DNA of 15,061 nt from Firmicutes bacterium UBA4881 (GTDB lineage: Bacteria > Bacillota > DTU065): positions 44,268 to 59,328 of the forward strand of contig DHDH01000010.1 in NCBI GenBank assembly GCA_002399235.1, in the 5' to 3' direction. A program made the translations under genes and the position numbers. Shown one piece after another: positions 1 to 6,910 of the stretch; within the stretch, counting starts at the first letter, position 1; the number at the start of each line of letters is the position of its first letter. Under the pieces are notes generated by a model. That model was not told the origin of the DNA, searched no databases, and saw nothing but the letters and a program-made list of their open reading frames with translations.

Positions 1-1
1 C

Positions 2-451
2 TATTTAGTTCACTATCCTTCTAAATTGTTATCCTCGAAAATAACGCCCCTTAGTAGTTGGCAAAAAACGATTTCCTTAGAACCACCTCAAAAGACTACA
101 AGCTTCAAAATTCTAATAACAGGTAAGGTAGATACCTTAAATAAATCTCTTTCACTAGGTCTTAGCATGGAGACCAAAGATGGTTTCAGTAAAGCTGAGG
201 ATCTTGTTATCCCCTTACCTAAATCCTGGGATAATAAACAGTTTGCCACTAACAATCATTTCTTTAGTGGCTATAGACTTTATAACTACGCTGAACCTGT
301 TATACTCGCCGATTTTATCTGTGGTCAAAAAGCCTTACCTCTCTATACTTTTGAAGAACTACTTGCCGATAAAAAATACACTCTTTTTTCCCGGATACCT
401 AGTTCAGGCAATCTCTATTTGCTTATCGGTACGTTCCAACTTGTTAAGTAA
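2..451 (+). CDS. C-terminal part of exported-type protein of unknown function (5' end outside window)
   Basis: The reading frame is open from base 2, so the true start lies to the left and the first in-window TTG (26) is not a convincing start. Stop TAA is at 449-451. About 149 residues are visible. No known domain is recognised. It is a paralogue of the next gene: both share an HYPSK motif (residues 4-8 here), followed by a similarly spaced Thr-Pro, Leu-Glu-Pro and Lys-Lys-Tyr-type pattern, and both end about 140 residues later in a short hydrophobic strand (NLYLLIGTFQL here). The pair is probably a tandem duplication. The visible part is rich in Ser, Thr, Lys and aromatic residues, with no membrane segment or cysteine motif of note. 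Because the neighbour has an N-terminal anchor, export is likely but unseen here. Confidence 0.75.
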   Translation, partial: YLVHYPSKLLSSKITPLSSWQKTISLEPPQKTTSFKILITGKVDTLNKSLSLGLSMETKDGFSKAEDLVIPLPKSWDNKQFATNNHFFSGYRLYNYAEPVILADFICGQKALPLYTFEELLADKKYTLFSRIPSSGNLYLLIGTFQLVK

Positions 452-475
452 GGTAATAACCATTTTTGGTTTTGT

Positions 476-494
476 GCCTTTAAAAGGCGTTTTC
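476..494 (+). terminator. Weak possible intergenic hairpin between the tandem paralogues
   Basis: A 5-bp GCCTT/AAGGC stem with a three-base loop at 476-488 is followed by GTTTTCT. It is short and the T-run is interrupted. It could be a partial terminator between two genes that are otherwise close enough (74 bp) to be co-transcribed. Confidence 0.25.
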
Positions 495-525
495 TGATTA
501 CCACTTCAAGCTGGAGGTAGAAAAA

Positions 526-1293
526 ATGCGTAAAAAATGGCTAACCCTGACTCTAGTGCTTACAGCTTCTCTCCTTATTTTGGCCTTTACAACTGGTTTC
601 CTTTTTAGTAGGCCAGCTAAGCCTACTAAAGAAAGTGCAGTAATTAAATTAGTTCCCTTCAGTAAAGATCAAGAACGGCTCCTAAAGGCCCTAGGAGTTA
701 AAACTATCAATAACTTTGAGGTTACTGTCTTAAACCCGGCTTCCAACTCGCCGCAATATTTAGTAACTAATATTTTTGTTCTCCACTATCCTAGTAAAAA
801 TGCTACACCCACTATAAGTTACCAAACTAGGTCTTACACTAACTTAGAACCCAGCAAAAAAGATACCTCATCGGTAATACGATCTCTACTATTATTTGAA
901 AACTCATCTTCTAAAAATTCTTATGCTATGAATCTCATTATGGAAGATAAAATAGGAACTGGTAAACTATATATTGACCTTTTAGCAAAACCCGAAAAAG
1001 GGCATACTTTTTCCTACTCTAGTTTGCTGATAGCCTCTAAACCAACTTCATTTGCTTTGAAAGAGATTGTTCCTTTAGCATATTTTTTTATAGGTGAGTC
1101 TATCACACGTCCTAAAACCTATATAGAAGGTATACCTTCTGAAGTTTTCTTTACCAACCATGCAAAATCGAAGCCTACTAAAATTAACATCTTTAAAGAT
1201 GATAAGTACCATTTAGTCGATGATTTCTTCGACTTCACAGGTGATGTGTATATCGTTTGCCTTGAGTATTCTCTTTCTGATAAATCCTATTAG
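526..1293 (+). CDS. Membrane-anchored exported protein of unknown function, paralogue of the upstream gene
   Basis: A 255-residue protein. The ATG at 526 is preceded by GGAGGT (513-518) at 7-base spacing, so the start is firm. The N-terminus (MRKKW, then a hydrophobic run to about residue 28, then SRPAKP) is a signal anchor or uncleaved signal peptide. There is no lipobox cysteine. The rest is predicted extracytoplasmic, with no recognised domain. From the HYPSK motif (about residues 87-91) to the C-terminus it aligns with the partial gene on its left, including a Thr-Pro, a Leu-Glu-Pro and a C-terminal hydrophobic strand (DVYIVCLEYSL). The two probably arose by duplication. It may be a surface or envelope component, but no function can be assigned. 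A strong terminator on the same strand follows at 1525-1556, although a separate transcript may also use it. Confidence 0.85.
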   Translation: MRKKWLTLTLVLTASLLILAFTTGFLFSRPAKPTKESAVIKLVPFSKDQERLLKALGVKTINNFEVTVLNPASNSPQYLVTNIFVLHYPSKNATPTISYQTRSYTNLEPSKKDTSSVIRSLLLFENSSSKNSYAMNLIMEDKIGTGKLYIDLLAKPEKGHTFSYSSLLIASKPTSFALKEIVPLAYFFIGESITRPKTYIEGIPSEVFFTNHAKSKPTKINIFKDDKYHLVDDFFDFTGDVYIVCLEYSLSDKSY

Positions 1294-1431
1294 ATTCTAG
1301 AGAAGAATCCTCTTAAAACTAGGGATGGGAGTTATCATTGAGAGACAATAATCTTCTAACTCTGTGGAAACAAACACACCCCGGCTGAAGCCTGTTCAGA
1401 TCCTAGAAAGTGTTATGAGAAAAAATTATTT
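1294..1431. other. Intergenic stretch without a recognised gene
   Basis: No open frame with a ribosome site. A small hairpin (GATTCT/AGAATC, 1293-1309) sits at the stop codon of the preceding gene but has no U-run. The rest of the stretch shows no structure I can identify. Confidence 0.5.
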
Positions 1432-1460
1432 TTGAGGTCATGTATATAAACCTCTAATAC
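1432..1460 (+). promoter_or_regulatory. Candidate sigma-A promoter for a small RNA
   Basis: TTGAGG (1432-1437), a 17-bp spacer, then TAATAC (1455-1460). The match to TTGACA/TATAAT is fair and the spacing ideal. The predicted start is near 1467, with no ORF downstream before the terminator. Confidence 0.4.
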
Positions 1461-1466
1461 GGTTAT

Positions 1467-1556
1467 TATATTAGTGAGGCAATAATCAAAGTAGGCTTTT
1501 AGTTTTTGATTATTTGCTCTCAATACCCACAGGTACTAGTTTACCTGTGGGTTTTC
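1467..1556 (+). ncRNA. Candidate small non-coding RNA (about 90 nt)
   Basis: The segment from the predicted start to the terminator contains two consecutive hairpins. The first is imperfect: the arm around 1476-1490 (GAGGCAATAATCAAA) pairs with 1505-1521 (ATCAAAAAC-type complement, ending GCTCTC) across a loop of about 14 bases. The second is the perfect terminator stem. No start codon with a ribosome site lies inside. It could instead be the 3' untranslated region of the gene ending at 1293, 230 bases upstream. No Rfam family is recognised. Confidence 0.35.
1525..1556 (+). terminator. Rho-independent terminator (+ strand)
   Basis: A perfect 11-bp stem (ACCCACAGGTA at 1525-1535 with TACCTGTGGGT at 1542-1552) and six-base loop, followed by TTTCC. 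It serves the candidate small RNA and/or the upstream + strand gene. Confidence 0.85.
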
Positions 1557-1595
1557 CTATTCTAGTGATTAAATAATATTCATTGTTCTAATGAG

Positions 1596-1631
1596 CAAAA
1601 AAGAACTCCCACCAAAGATAGGTGGGAGTTC
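1596..1631 (-). terminator. Rho-independent terminator of the porin gene
   Basis: On the - strand: an 11-bp perfect stem (1621-1631 with 1603-1613), seven-base loop, then six Us (1597-1602). It lies 12 bp beyond the porin stop codon. Confidence 0.9.
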
Positions 1632-1642
1632 CGGGGTTTAGT

Positions 1643-2944
1643 TTAGAAAGTTACTTTGACACCGGCTTCAGCGCTAGCACCCTTATCTGTGTTGTAAGCG
1701 CCTTTAATACTTAAGCCGTTAGGAGCGGTGTAGTTTGCACCAATTTCAGCAACAGGATTTTGGAACATACCGCTAACTTCAACAGATGCATTAACACCAA
1801 GGTTTGGTAGGCTTTCTACAAGATTAGTAGTTGCCTTAGCGGAAAGCTTTTGTTTGATATCTTTGTTAGCTTCAGCATTTACTTCGTAACGACCAGTTAA
1901 ATTGGTCTTTTCAAGAGCGAAATCTCTTTCTGCAGAAGCAGTAGTCTTCTTCATGGTAATAGCATTAGCGTTAGGAACATTAAGTTCTGTACCAGCAGCA
2001 TATCTAGTACCAGCGATCTCAGTGTTAGCACCAAACTTAGCTAAGCTAGTAGGTTGGTCATAGGAAGCACCGAGGTTGATATTTTGATATTTGGTCTGAA
2101 CGCCAAGGTTGACACCACTTTGACCCTTGTAAAGGTCGACAGGGTTGGTTGGGTTACCCCAAGCATCTGTAGCATGACTACGATAGGTAGGATCGAAATC
2201 CTTATTAACAGTTCTGTAACCGAAACTTACTAAAGTATCAGGGTTAACTTTCATAGCGCCATCAATCTTCAGAGCATTCTTAGCATCTTTAACTTGGTTA
2301 TCATTGAAGCTGCTAGCAAACACGGTTTGCATAGCTAGGTTTTCCAGAGGATTGAAAGCTGCATCAACAGCGATAGCAGTTTCGTTGTTCTTACCAGTTA
2401 CTAAGGAAACTGCGCCATCAACAGGACCTACTGCACCAGAGGCTTTCAAACCTTTAGCTTGGAAAGGACCATTTTCAGCATTATCCCAGATATAGAAACC
2501 ATTTAAGTCATATCCACCAAGAGCTACATCACTGATAGAAACGCCTTCTCTAGACATCTCAGCGATCCATGGGTTATAGCTGATATCCAAATCGCCTAAA
2601 CGAGTAGTTACTTCAGGACCATTTTTCCAATAGGAACCCTTACTCTCTAGATACATTTTGCTAATAGCAAGGTTAAGGTTCTTAATTAGGTTATCTGGTG
2701 TACCAAAAACATCGGAACCTTCTAGTTTCCAAGGTTCGACCTGGACAACAGCCTTCAATTTGTCGCCGCCACCAGCTGAGAGACCCATTTCGAGTTTAAC
2801 ATTGTTCTGGGAACGGAGACCGTCTGTCATATCCCATTTTGATTTATTCTCTACATAACCACCAAAATGCATATCTTGTGCAAATGCTGAAACTGTCAAC
2901 ATAGCAGCTAGAGCTAAAATAGCCCAAATTTTAATTTTTTGCAT
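1643..2944 (-). CDS. Putative outer-membrane beta-barrel protein (porin-like)
   Basis: A 433-residue protein. The ATG at 2944 follows AGGGGGA (2961-2955) at 10-base spacing. A classical signal peptide covers residues 1-22 (MQKIKI, hydrophobic run, AFA then QD), so the mature protein is exported. The mature part has no cytoplasmic-type domain. It is made of alternating polar/hydrophobic stretches with many Gly, Asn and Thr, and repeated strand-like segments such as LNLGV and VNLGVQTK. The final residues end in VTF, that is, the C-terminal aromatic residue used by the BAM machinery to recognise barrels. Length and composition fit a 14-18-strand porin. It forms its own transcription unit, with a long structured leader upstream and a strong terminator downstream. 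A beta-barrel implies an outer membrane, which is unusual for a genome that otherwise looks like Bacillota. An S-layer-associated protein is the main alternative. Confidence 0.75.
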   Translation of the reverse strand: MQKIKIWAILALAAMLTVSAFAQDMHFGGYVENKSKWDMTDGLRSQNNVKLEMGLSAGGGDKLKAVVQVEPWKLEGSDVFGTPDNLIKNLNLAISKMYLESKGSYWKNGPEVTTRLGDLDISYNPWIAEMSREGVSISDVALGGYDLNGFYIWDNAENGPFQAKGLKASGAVGPVDGAVSLVTGKNNETAIAVDAAFNPLENLAMQTVFASSFNDNQVKDAKNALKIDGAMKVNPDTLVSFGYRTVNKDFDPTYRSHATDAWGNPTNPVDLYKGQSGVNLGVQTKYQNINLGASYDQPTSLAKFGANTEIAGTRYAAGTELNVPNANAITMKKTTASAERDFALEKTNLTGRYEVNAEANKDIKQKLSAKATTNLVESLPNLGVNASVEVSGMFQNPVAEIGANYTAPNGLSIKGAYNTDKGASAEAGVKVTF

Positions 2945-3098
2945 CTAATAATTTTCCCCCTATTTTTTATCTGACCTATTGCAACACAACTAAGTAGGAA
3001 GTTTAGAATAACGTTTACTACGACGAAGCTGAGTTTAGGGAAAGGCGAGCATCCTTGTTTCCTCTCTCTCCCTTTTTTTATCTTTTTGTCTGCTACCT

Positions 3099-3160
3099 TA
3101 AGTCATCTTTGTAAGCCTTTGGGGGGAGCACCACCTTTCTTGGCGAGGATAGATGACTTA
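3099..3160 (-). promoter_or_regulatory. Structured element in the porin leader, family unknown
   Basis: A perfect 10-bp inverted repeat (TAAGTCATCT at 3099-3108, AGATGACTTA at 3151-3160) encloses 42 bases. Inside are a G6 tract (C6 on the - strand), a GCC/GGC pair and a GGTGG/CCCCC-like pairing, so a branched or extended hairpin is possible on the - strand RNA. It lies 155 bases upstream of the porin start codon and downstream of the GH4 terminator. No U-run follows on either strand, so it is not a simple terminator. The sequence does not match the riboswitch consensus motifs I know. The rest of 2945-3246 holds a purine-rich tract (about 3050-3090 on the - strand) but no convincing promoter or ORF. 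Confidence 0.4.
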
Positions 3161-3246
3161 TGTCAGTCACTTGACGCTTAACAAATTCACTAATTTAGGT
3201 CACTTCCCTTCAGGTACATTAAGGTGCTTCTACCAGGTGTTGGATC

Positions 3247-3288
3247 AAAAAAAAGCGAAGGTTCTCCTCTAAAGAACCCTCGCTTTTA
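3247..3288 (-). terminator. Rho-independent terminator of the GH4 gene
   Basis: On the - strand: a 12-bp stem (3284-3273 with 3265-3254, one G-U pair), seven-base loop, then eight consecutive Us (3254-3247). It lies 25 bp past the GH4 stop codon. Confidence 0.9.
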
Positions 3289-3312
3289 GCTATCTTATAA
3301 GGTTTTTCCTGG

Positions 3313-4533
3313 TTATAGCCAAGCTATGTTATTGATCTCTTTAATCTCTTGAAGTACGGCTATCGCTTTATCTAATTCACGAATGAGAGGATGCGCTAAT
3401 AATCCTTGCATAAATTGCTTTTTAGATTCGTTAGCTAGGCCATCGACAATTAATCTCTCGCTCTCACTAACTGACACAACTAGCCCTCTAATTATAGCAG
3501 GGAGAGAGCCTTGGTAAAGGCGTTCTACCTTCCCTTTAGTTATTATTACTGGTAGCTCAGCTACACTATCTGGTCTTAGATCAGAAAGAGCTCCTTTATT
3601 TTCGGTCACGATAATTGCCTTACCTTGTGTCTTTGTGGCTTTTAAATAGGGAATAATTACATCTCCATACCAAGGTACTGGTCGTTCTTTAAGTCCAGCT
3701 GGCTTTTTACCATCTGCTGCTTGGTATTCTTTCTTTAGATCAGCTTCCTTAGCTTCTAAGATTTCTCCTCTGGTTGGGCCTGTTTGTGCCTTTTGCCAAA
3801 TTGAACTAGTAAAGTAATAATAACGGAGGTAAGAGACTGGTAAGAGGCCCAAAGTCTGGACTAACCTCGGATCCAACCCTAGTTTAGGGGCTATTGCTTC
3901 TAGATCAACTGCTTGGCCTTGGTAGAAGATGTTATTTAAAAATGCTAGATGGTTAATACCATAATAATTGAAGCTAATCTCGGGCCAAATCTCAGTGATA
4001 GTTTTCTTTTCACCTGCATGAGCTTCCACAACTCCTCTAAGTAAAGAGGTTGGTAAATCACAAAAACCAATCGCTTCAATATCGGTATAACGATTAAAAT
4101 AGTCTATTACCATATTATTGGGATTAGTAAGAGCTAATACTTTAGCTCTTGGAGCTACTTCTTTTAGTTCTTTCGCTAGCTCTTTGAGGTAAGGGATAGT
4201 TCTAGCAGCAAGAGATGCACCTCCGGGAACTATGGTCTCTTCACCAATTATCCCGTACTTTAGAGGAAAACGTTCATCATGAGCTCTACCTGTCATACCA
4301 CCAATTCTTACCTGTAATAAAACATAATCAACATCAGCTAAAGATGCTTTTCTATCGGTAGTCCAGGTTATCTTAATTCGCTCGCAAGCTAACCTTTGAC
4401 AAACTTTTCCCACTTGCTCCAACTTTTCTCTATCTCTACCATTTAATACCAAATCTAGAACAAGACCACTATCATTTAAGGCTTCAATTAGTCCCGGCGT
4501 ATAGTAACTGCTACCACCTATGACTGATATCTT
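3313..4533 (-). CDS. Glycoside hydrolase family 4 enzyme (NAD+/Mn2+-dependent, 6-phospho-glucosidase-like)
   Basis: A protein of about 406 residues, cytoplasmic. GH4 enzymes cleave (often 6-phosphorylated) glycosides by an oxidation/elimination mechanism using NAD+ and a divalent metal. The N-terminal Rossmann motif is VIGGSSYYTP (residues 5-14). An NPNN segment lies at 138-141. The metal-binding Cys sits in GFCDLP (C159) and the metal-binding His in GINHL (H196). In the family CDxP is typical of 6-phospho-alpha-glucosidases (GlvA) and CNxP of 6-phospho-beta-glucosidases, so specificity is uncertain. The open frame extends up to base 4701, but that would cross the shared promoter region. The TTG at 4533 puts the Rossmann motif at the normal distance from the N-terminus and has GGTGG five bases upstream. 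ATG 4548 is the alternative. No PTS genes are adjacent. Confidence 0.85.
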   Translation of the reverse strand, partial: KISVIGGSSYYTPGLIEALNDSGLVLDLVLNGRDREKLEQVGKVCQRLACERIKITWTTDRKASLADVDYVLLQVRIGGMTGRAHDERFPLKYGIIGEETIVPGGASLAARTIPYLKELAKELKEVAPRAKVLALTNPNNMVIDYFNRYTDIEAIGFCDLPTSLLRGVVEAHAGEKKTITEIWPEISFNYYGINHLAFLNNIFYQGQAVDLEAIAPKLGLDPRLVQTLGLLPVSYLRYYYFTSSIWQKAQTGPTRGEILEAKEADLKKEYQAADGKKPAGLKERPVPWYGDVIIPYLKATKTQGKAIIVTENKGALSDLRPDSVAELPVIITKGKVERLYQGSLPAIIRGLVVSVSESERLIVDGLANESKKQFMQGLLAHPLIRELDKAIAVLQEIKEINNIAWL

Positions 4534-4581
4534 CAAAGCTGCCACCATCCTAGTCTTTGCTTTTTTCTTTCTTCTGGTGAT

Positions 4582-4638
4582 AATTGTTAAAACCTGCTTT
4601 CTGCGTATATATACCCTATTTGGCAGGTTTTTACAATT
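4582..4638. promoter_or_regulatory. Divergent control region: 16-bp inverted repeat with overlapping face-to-face promoters
   Basis: The arms 4582-4597 and 4623-4638 are inverted repeats (15 of 16 positions match; core AAAACCTGC/GCAGGTTTT) separated by 25 bp. The centre (4610) coincides with the palindrome GTATATATAC (4605-4614). Each arm contains a -35-like hexamer: TTGTTA at 4584-4589 for the + strand, and TTGTAA at 4636-4631 for the - strand. Both can use the shared TATATA core as -10, with 16-18 bp spacers. RNA polymerase could therefore serve galU or GH4, but not both at once. A regulator binding the arms would cover both -35 elements. Confidence 0.55.
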
Positions 4639-4688
4639 GTCTACCCGAATATTACCTATAACTACTAAAATTAAAGGCGGTGTAATTA

Positions 4689-5456
4689 ATGTCCTGCTCA
4701 ATCGCAGTTATTCCTGCTGCTGGTCTAGGTACAAGAATGAGGCCTCTAACTTATTATGTAGCTAAAGAATTGTTGCCTATTGGTGCACGTCCAGCACTCG
4801 ATTATATAATGCAAGAATTAGCTGAATGCGAAATCCGTGATGCAGTTTTGGTAAGTTCTGTTACCAAAAAGCCTTACTTTGAACTCTATGCTAAAGAGTG
4901 TTTACAAACCTATGGTATAACTTGCCATATCACCTTGCAAGAAAATCCTATGGGCCTTGGGCACGCTGTGCTCTGTGCTAAAGATATTGTGGGAAATTCT
5001 CAATTTGTGGTAGCTTTACCAGATGATATTTTAGTTAAGGAAAATGCTACCATGGCTTTAATTGAAGCTGCTAAAGAAGTTGGTGGCTCTGCCATTTTAA
5101 GCCAAAGAGTAGATTGGGCTGATGTAGAAAAATATGGCATCGTCAAGACTGAAGACGAAAATAGCCTCCTGGTAGATAGCTTTGTAGAGAAGCCTCCCCG
5201 TGATAAGGCTCCTACTAACCTTGCTATCATTGGGCGTTATTGTTTCTCTCCTCTTCTTTGGGCTAAGCTAGATGCTGGTCTAGAGAAAAAACTAGCCACA
5301 AGTGATCCTAAAGAGCTCGATCTTACAATACCTATGAATGCTTTAATTAACGAAGGTCATAACATTAAAGCTTGCGAATTTAATGGCATTCGCCATGACA
5401 CAGGCAAGATGGCAGGCTACATCCATGCGTTTTGTGAACTAGCTAAGGAAAATTAA
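4689..5456 (+). CDS. galU: UTP--glucose-1-phosphate uridylyltransferase-like nucleotidyltransferase
   Basis: A 255-residue cytoplasmic protein. It should make UDP-glucose from UTP and glucose-1-phosphate, feeding cell-envelope glycan synthesis. The signature GLGTRMRPLT (residues 12-21) followed by KELLP (26-30) is the nucleotide-binding loop. A PDDIL motif supplies the metal Asp, YGIV and VEKP follow, and the C-terminal HDTGKMAGY (236-244) matches the family's DxGxKxGY segment. The start ATG has AGGCGGTG upstream (about 4675-4682). GalU proteins usually have about 290 residues, so this one is some 35 shorter. A related sugar-nucleotidyltransferase with different specificity is therefore possible. 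It is divergent from the GH4 gene, and a strong terminator follows within 20 bp. Confidence 0.8.
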   Translation: MSCSIAVIPAAGLGTRMRPLTYYVAKELLPIGARPALDYIMQELAECEIRDAVLVSSVTKKPYFELYAKECLQTYGITCHITLQENPMGLGHAVLCAKDIVGNSQFVVALPDDILVKENATMALIEAAKEVGGSAILSQRVDWADVEKYGIVKTEDENSLLVDSFVEKPPRDKAPTNLAIIGRYCFSPLLWAKLDAGLEKKLATSDPKELDLTIPMNALINEGHNIKACEFNGIRHDTGKMAGYIHAFCELAKEN

Positions 5457-5475
5457 GTATATGACCAAAATGTAA

Positions 5476-5510
5476 AGATACGGAGGGGGTAACCCCTCCG
5501 TATCTTCGTC
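5476..5510 (+). terminator. Terminator after galU
   Basis: A perfect 13-bp stem (5476-5488 with 5493-5505) closed by a GTAA (GNRA-type) tetraloop. The T-run is weak (TCGTCTTC), but the stem is very stable. Confidence 0.75.
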
Positions 5511-5577
5511 TTCAAAGCTAAGTACTGTCCAAAAAGCATATATGTATCTTTAACCCTATCAATTACAGCTCTTACTA

Positions 5578-5832
5578 TTATGGTGTTTTCTGTTTTGAAT
5601 GTCTAATTTTTCTAAATACCTTACTTAAATAGTAAGCTGCAAGTAATATAATTGCTGGTGGCAGGAGTGCTGGTAAAACATATACCACAACGTCTATCAG
5701 TATTATGATTAAAAACAAAGCTAAAATAAATTCACCAAATCTTATTACCTTTTCTGATTTAGTATGCCTAAAGACGTAACTCCACAAAAGTACAAACCCA
5801 CTTTTAAGAATTCTTAGGAGAGGAGACATCAT
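5578..5832 (-). CDS. Small membrane protein of unknown function
   Basis: About 84 residues. The frame is open from a GTG at 5838, but TAGAGGTG overlaps that codon. ATG 5832 has AGAGG at five-base spacing (ATG 5829 at eight), so 5832 is preferred. The N-terminus is basic with a first hydrophobic patch (SGFVLLWSYVF). A long hydrophobic stretch (about residues 35-68, including LIIILIDVVVYVLPALLPP and IILLAAYYL) suggests two membrane passes or a re-entrant hairpin. A very basic tail follows (KVFRKIRHSKQK), which predicts a cytoplasmic C-terminus. No family is recognised. It stands alone, downstream of the rnf terminator and in the same direction, so it could be read through from rnf or have its own promoter in 5839-5985. 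Confidence 0.6.
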   Translation of the reverse strand: MMSPLLRILKSGFVLLWSYVFRHTKSEKVIRFGEFILALFLIIILIDVVVYVLPALLPPAIILLAAYYLSKVFRKIRHSKQKTP

Positions 5833-5983
5833 TTTCACCTCTACTTATTTAGGTTAAACCCGCCTGTGCGTTAAATTCCAGCTTCTAGTAACATCGTAAA
5901 ACAAAACCCTTCTGATTACTTTTTCTAAAGTAATAAGTACATCACTTAGTAGTTTTTTCCTCTCTCTAGAGCTTTATCATCAA

Positions 5984-6030
5984 TATAAAAAAACGAAAAG
6001 GAGCAATTTTAGTTCCTCTTCGTCTTTTTT
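5984..6030 (-). terminator. Terminator of the rnf operon (probably bidirectional)
   Basis: On the - strand: the arm 6023-6012 pairs with 6004-5993 (about 11 bp with one G-U and one mismatch), followed by a seven-base U-run (5992-5986). On the + strand the same stem is followed by CTTTTTT. It lies just past the rnfB stop codon. Confidence 0.8.
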
Positions 6031-6035
6031 CTTAA

Positions 6036-6896
6036 TTAAGCTTTTTGTGTTTTGGTTTCTACCTTATCTACTGCAATACTCTCTCTGACGATTACTGTTT
6101 TCCCTTGCTTAACAATACTGCCTACAGGACAGACCTCAGCACACTCACCACAGTTGGTGCACTTAGAATAATCAATACGAGCGAGGTTGTTTTCTACATG
6201 GATTGCATCGTATTTACAGGTCTTTTGGCATTTCATACAGCCTATACAACCAATGGTACATACTTTCCTTACATCAGCACCCTTAGAGATAGAACGACAA
6301 CGTACATGTACACCCATGGAAACTGGTCTTAGCTCAATAATATTTCTTGGGCAAGCTTCGACACATTTATTACAGCCTGTACATCTACTCTCGTCTACTA
6401 CAGGGATACCATGTTCATTTAAACCAATTGCATTGAAAGGACAAGCCTTCACACAACTGCCTAAACGTAAACAACCATAAACACAGCCCTTTGGGCCTCC
6501 AGCAGCACCCATAGCTGCACGACAATCTTGTAAACCATCATAGAGTGAACGGAGCTTAGCATGCTCATAGTCACCTTGACACATTACCTGAGCTACTTCA
6601 CGCTCTTTAGTCTCATCAGCGTCGACACCCATAATGCTGGCTATTTGAGCTGTTACAGCAGCACCACCAGGAACACAACCATTAACAGGCATTTTCCCCG
6701 CTGCTACAGCTTCGGCAAAGGCTCTACAACCTGCAGCACCGCAAGCCCCGCAGTTTACTTTAGGTAAAACAGCTTCAATCTCATCAATGTGAGGATCACT
6801 TTCAACAGCAAACTTCCTCGAAGCCAAGGCTAGACCTAGACCAAAGACCAGTCCGAGAGAGCCCATGACTATCAAGGAGAGAATTAACGGACTCAC
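6036..6896 (-). CDS. rnfB: Rnf complex subunit RnfB (iron-sulfur ferredoxin-oxidising subunit)
   Basis: A 286-residue protein. GTG start at 6896 with GAGGAGA seven bases upstream. RnfB accepts electrons from reduced ferredoxin on the cytoplasmic side and passes them into the complex. Residues 1-25 form the membrane anchor. The N-terminal 4Fe-4S motif uses C49, C52, C57 and C74. After a linker come ferredoxin-like clusters: C138/C142/C148/C152, then C172/C175/C178/C182 (CTGCNKC), then a CxxxCxxC region around C213-C227 and finally C246/C249/C252/C256 (CTNCGEC). The many Cys-rich motifs match the multi-cluster RnfB of clostridia. Last gene of rnfCDGEAB, 14 bp after rnfA. Its C-terminal tail (VETKTQKA) is charged and probably disordered. 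Confidence 0.97.
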   Translation of the reverse strand: MSPLILSLIVMGSLGLVFGLGLALASRKFAVESDPHIDEIEAVLPKVNCGACGAAGCRAFAEAVAAGKMPVNGCVPGGAAVTAQIASIMGVDADETKEREVAQVMCQGDYEHAKLRSLYDGLQDCRAAMGAAGGPKGCVYGCLRLGSCVKACPFNAIGLNEHGIPVVDESRCTGCNKCVEACPRNIIELRPVSMGVHVRCRSISKGADVRKVCTIGCIGCMKCQKTCKYDAIHVENNLARIDYSKCTNCGECAEVCPVGSIVKQGKTVIVRESIAVDKVETKTQKA

Positions 6897-6910
6897 AGAA
6901 TCATCTCCTC

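Noticed and set aside
3313..4701. Longest GH4 open frame, 462 residues from ATG 4701
   Set aside because: It would start inside galU and run through the shared promoter region; the extra N-terminal residues are not GH4-like. TTG 4533 fits the Rossmann motif.
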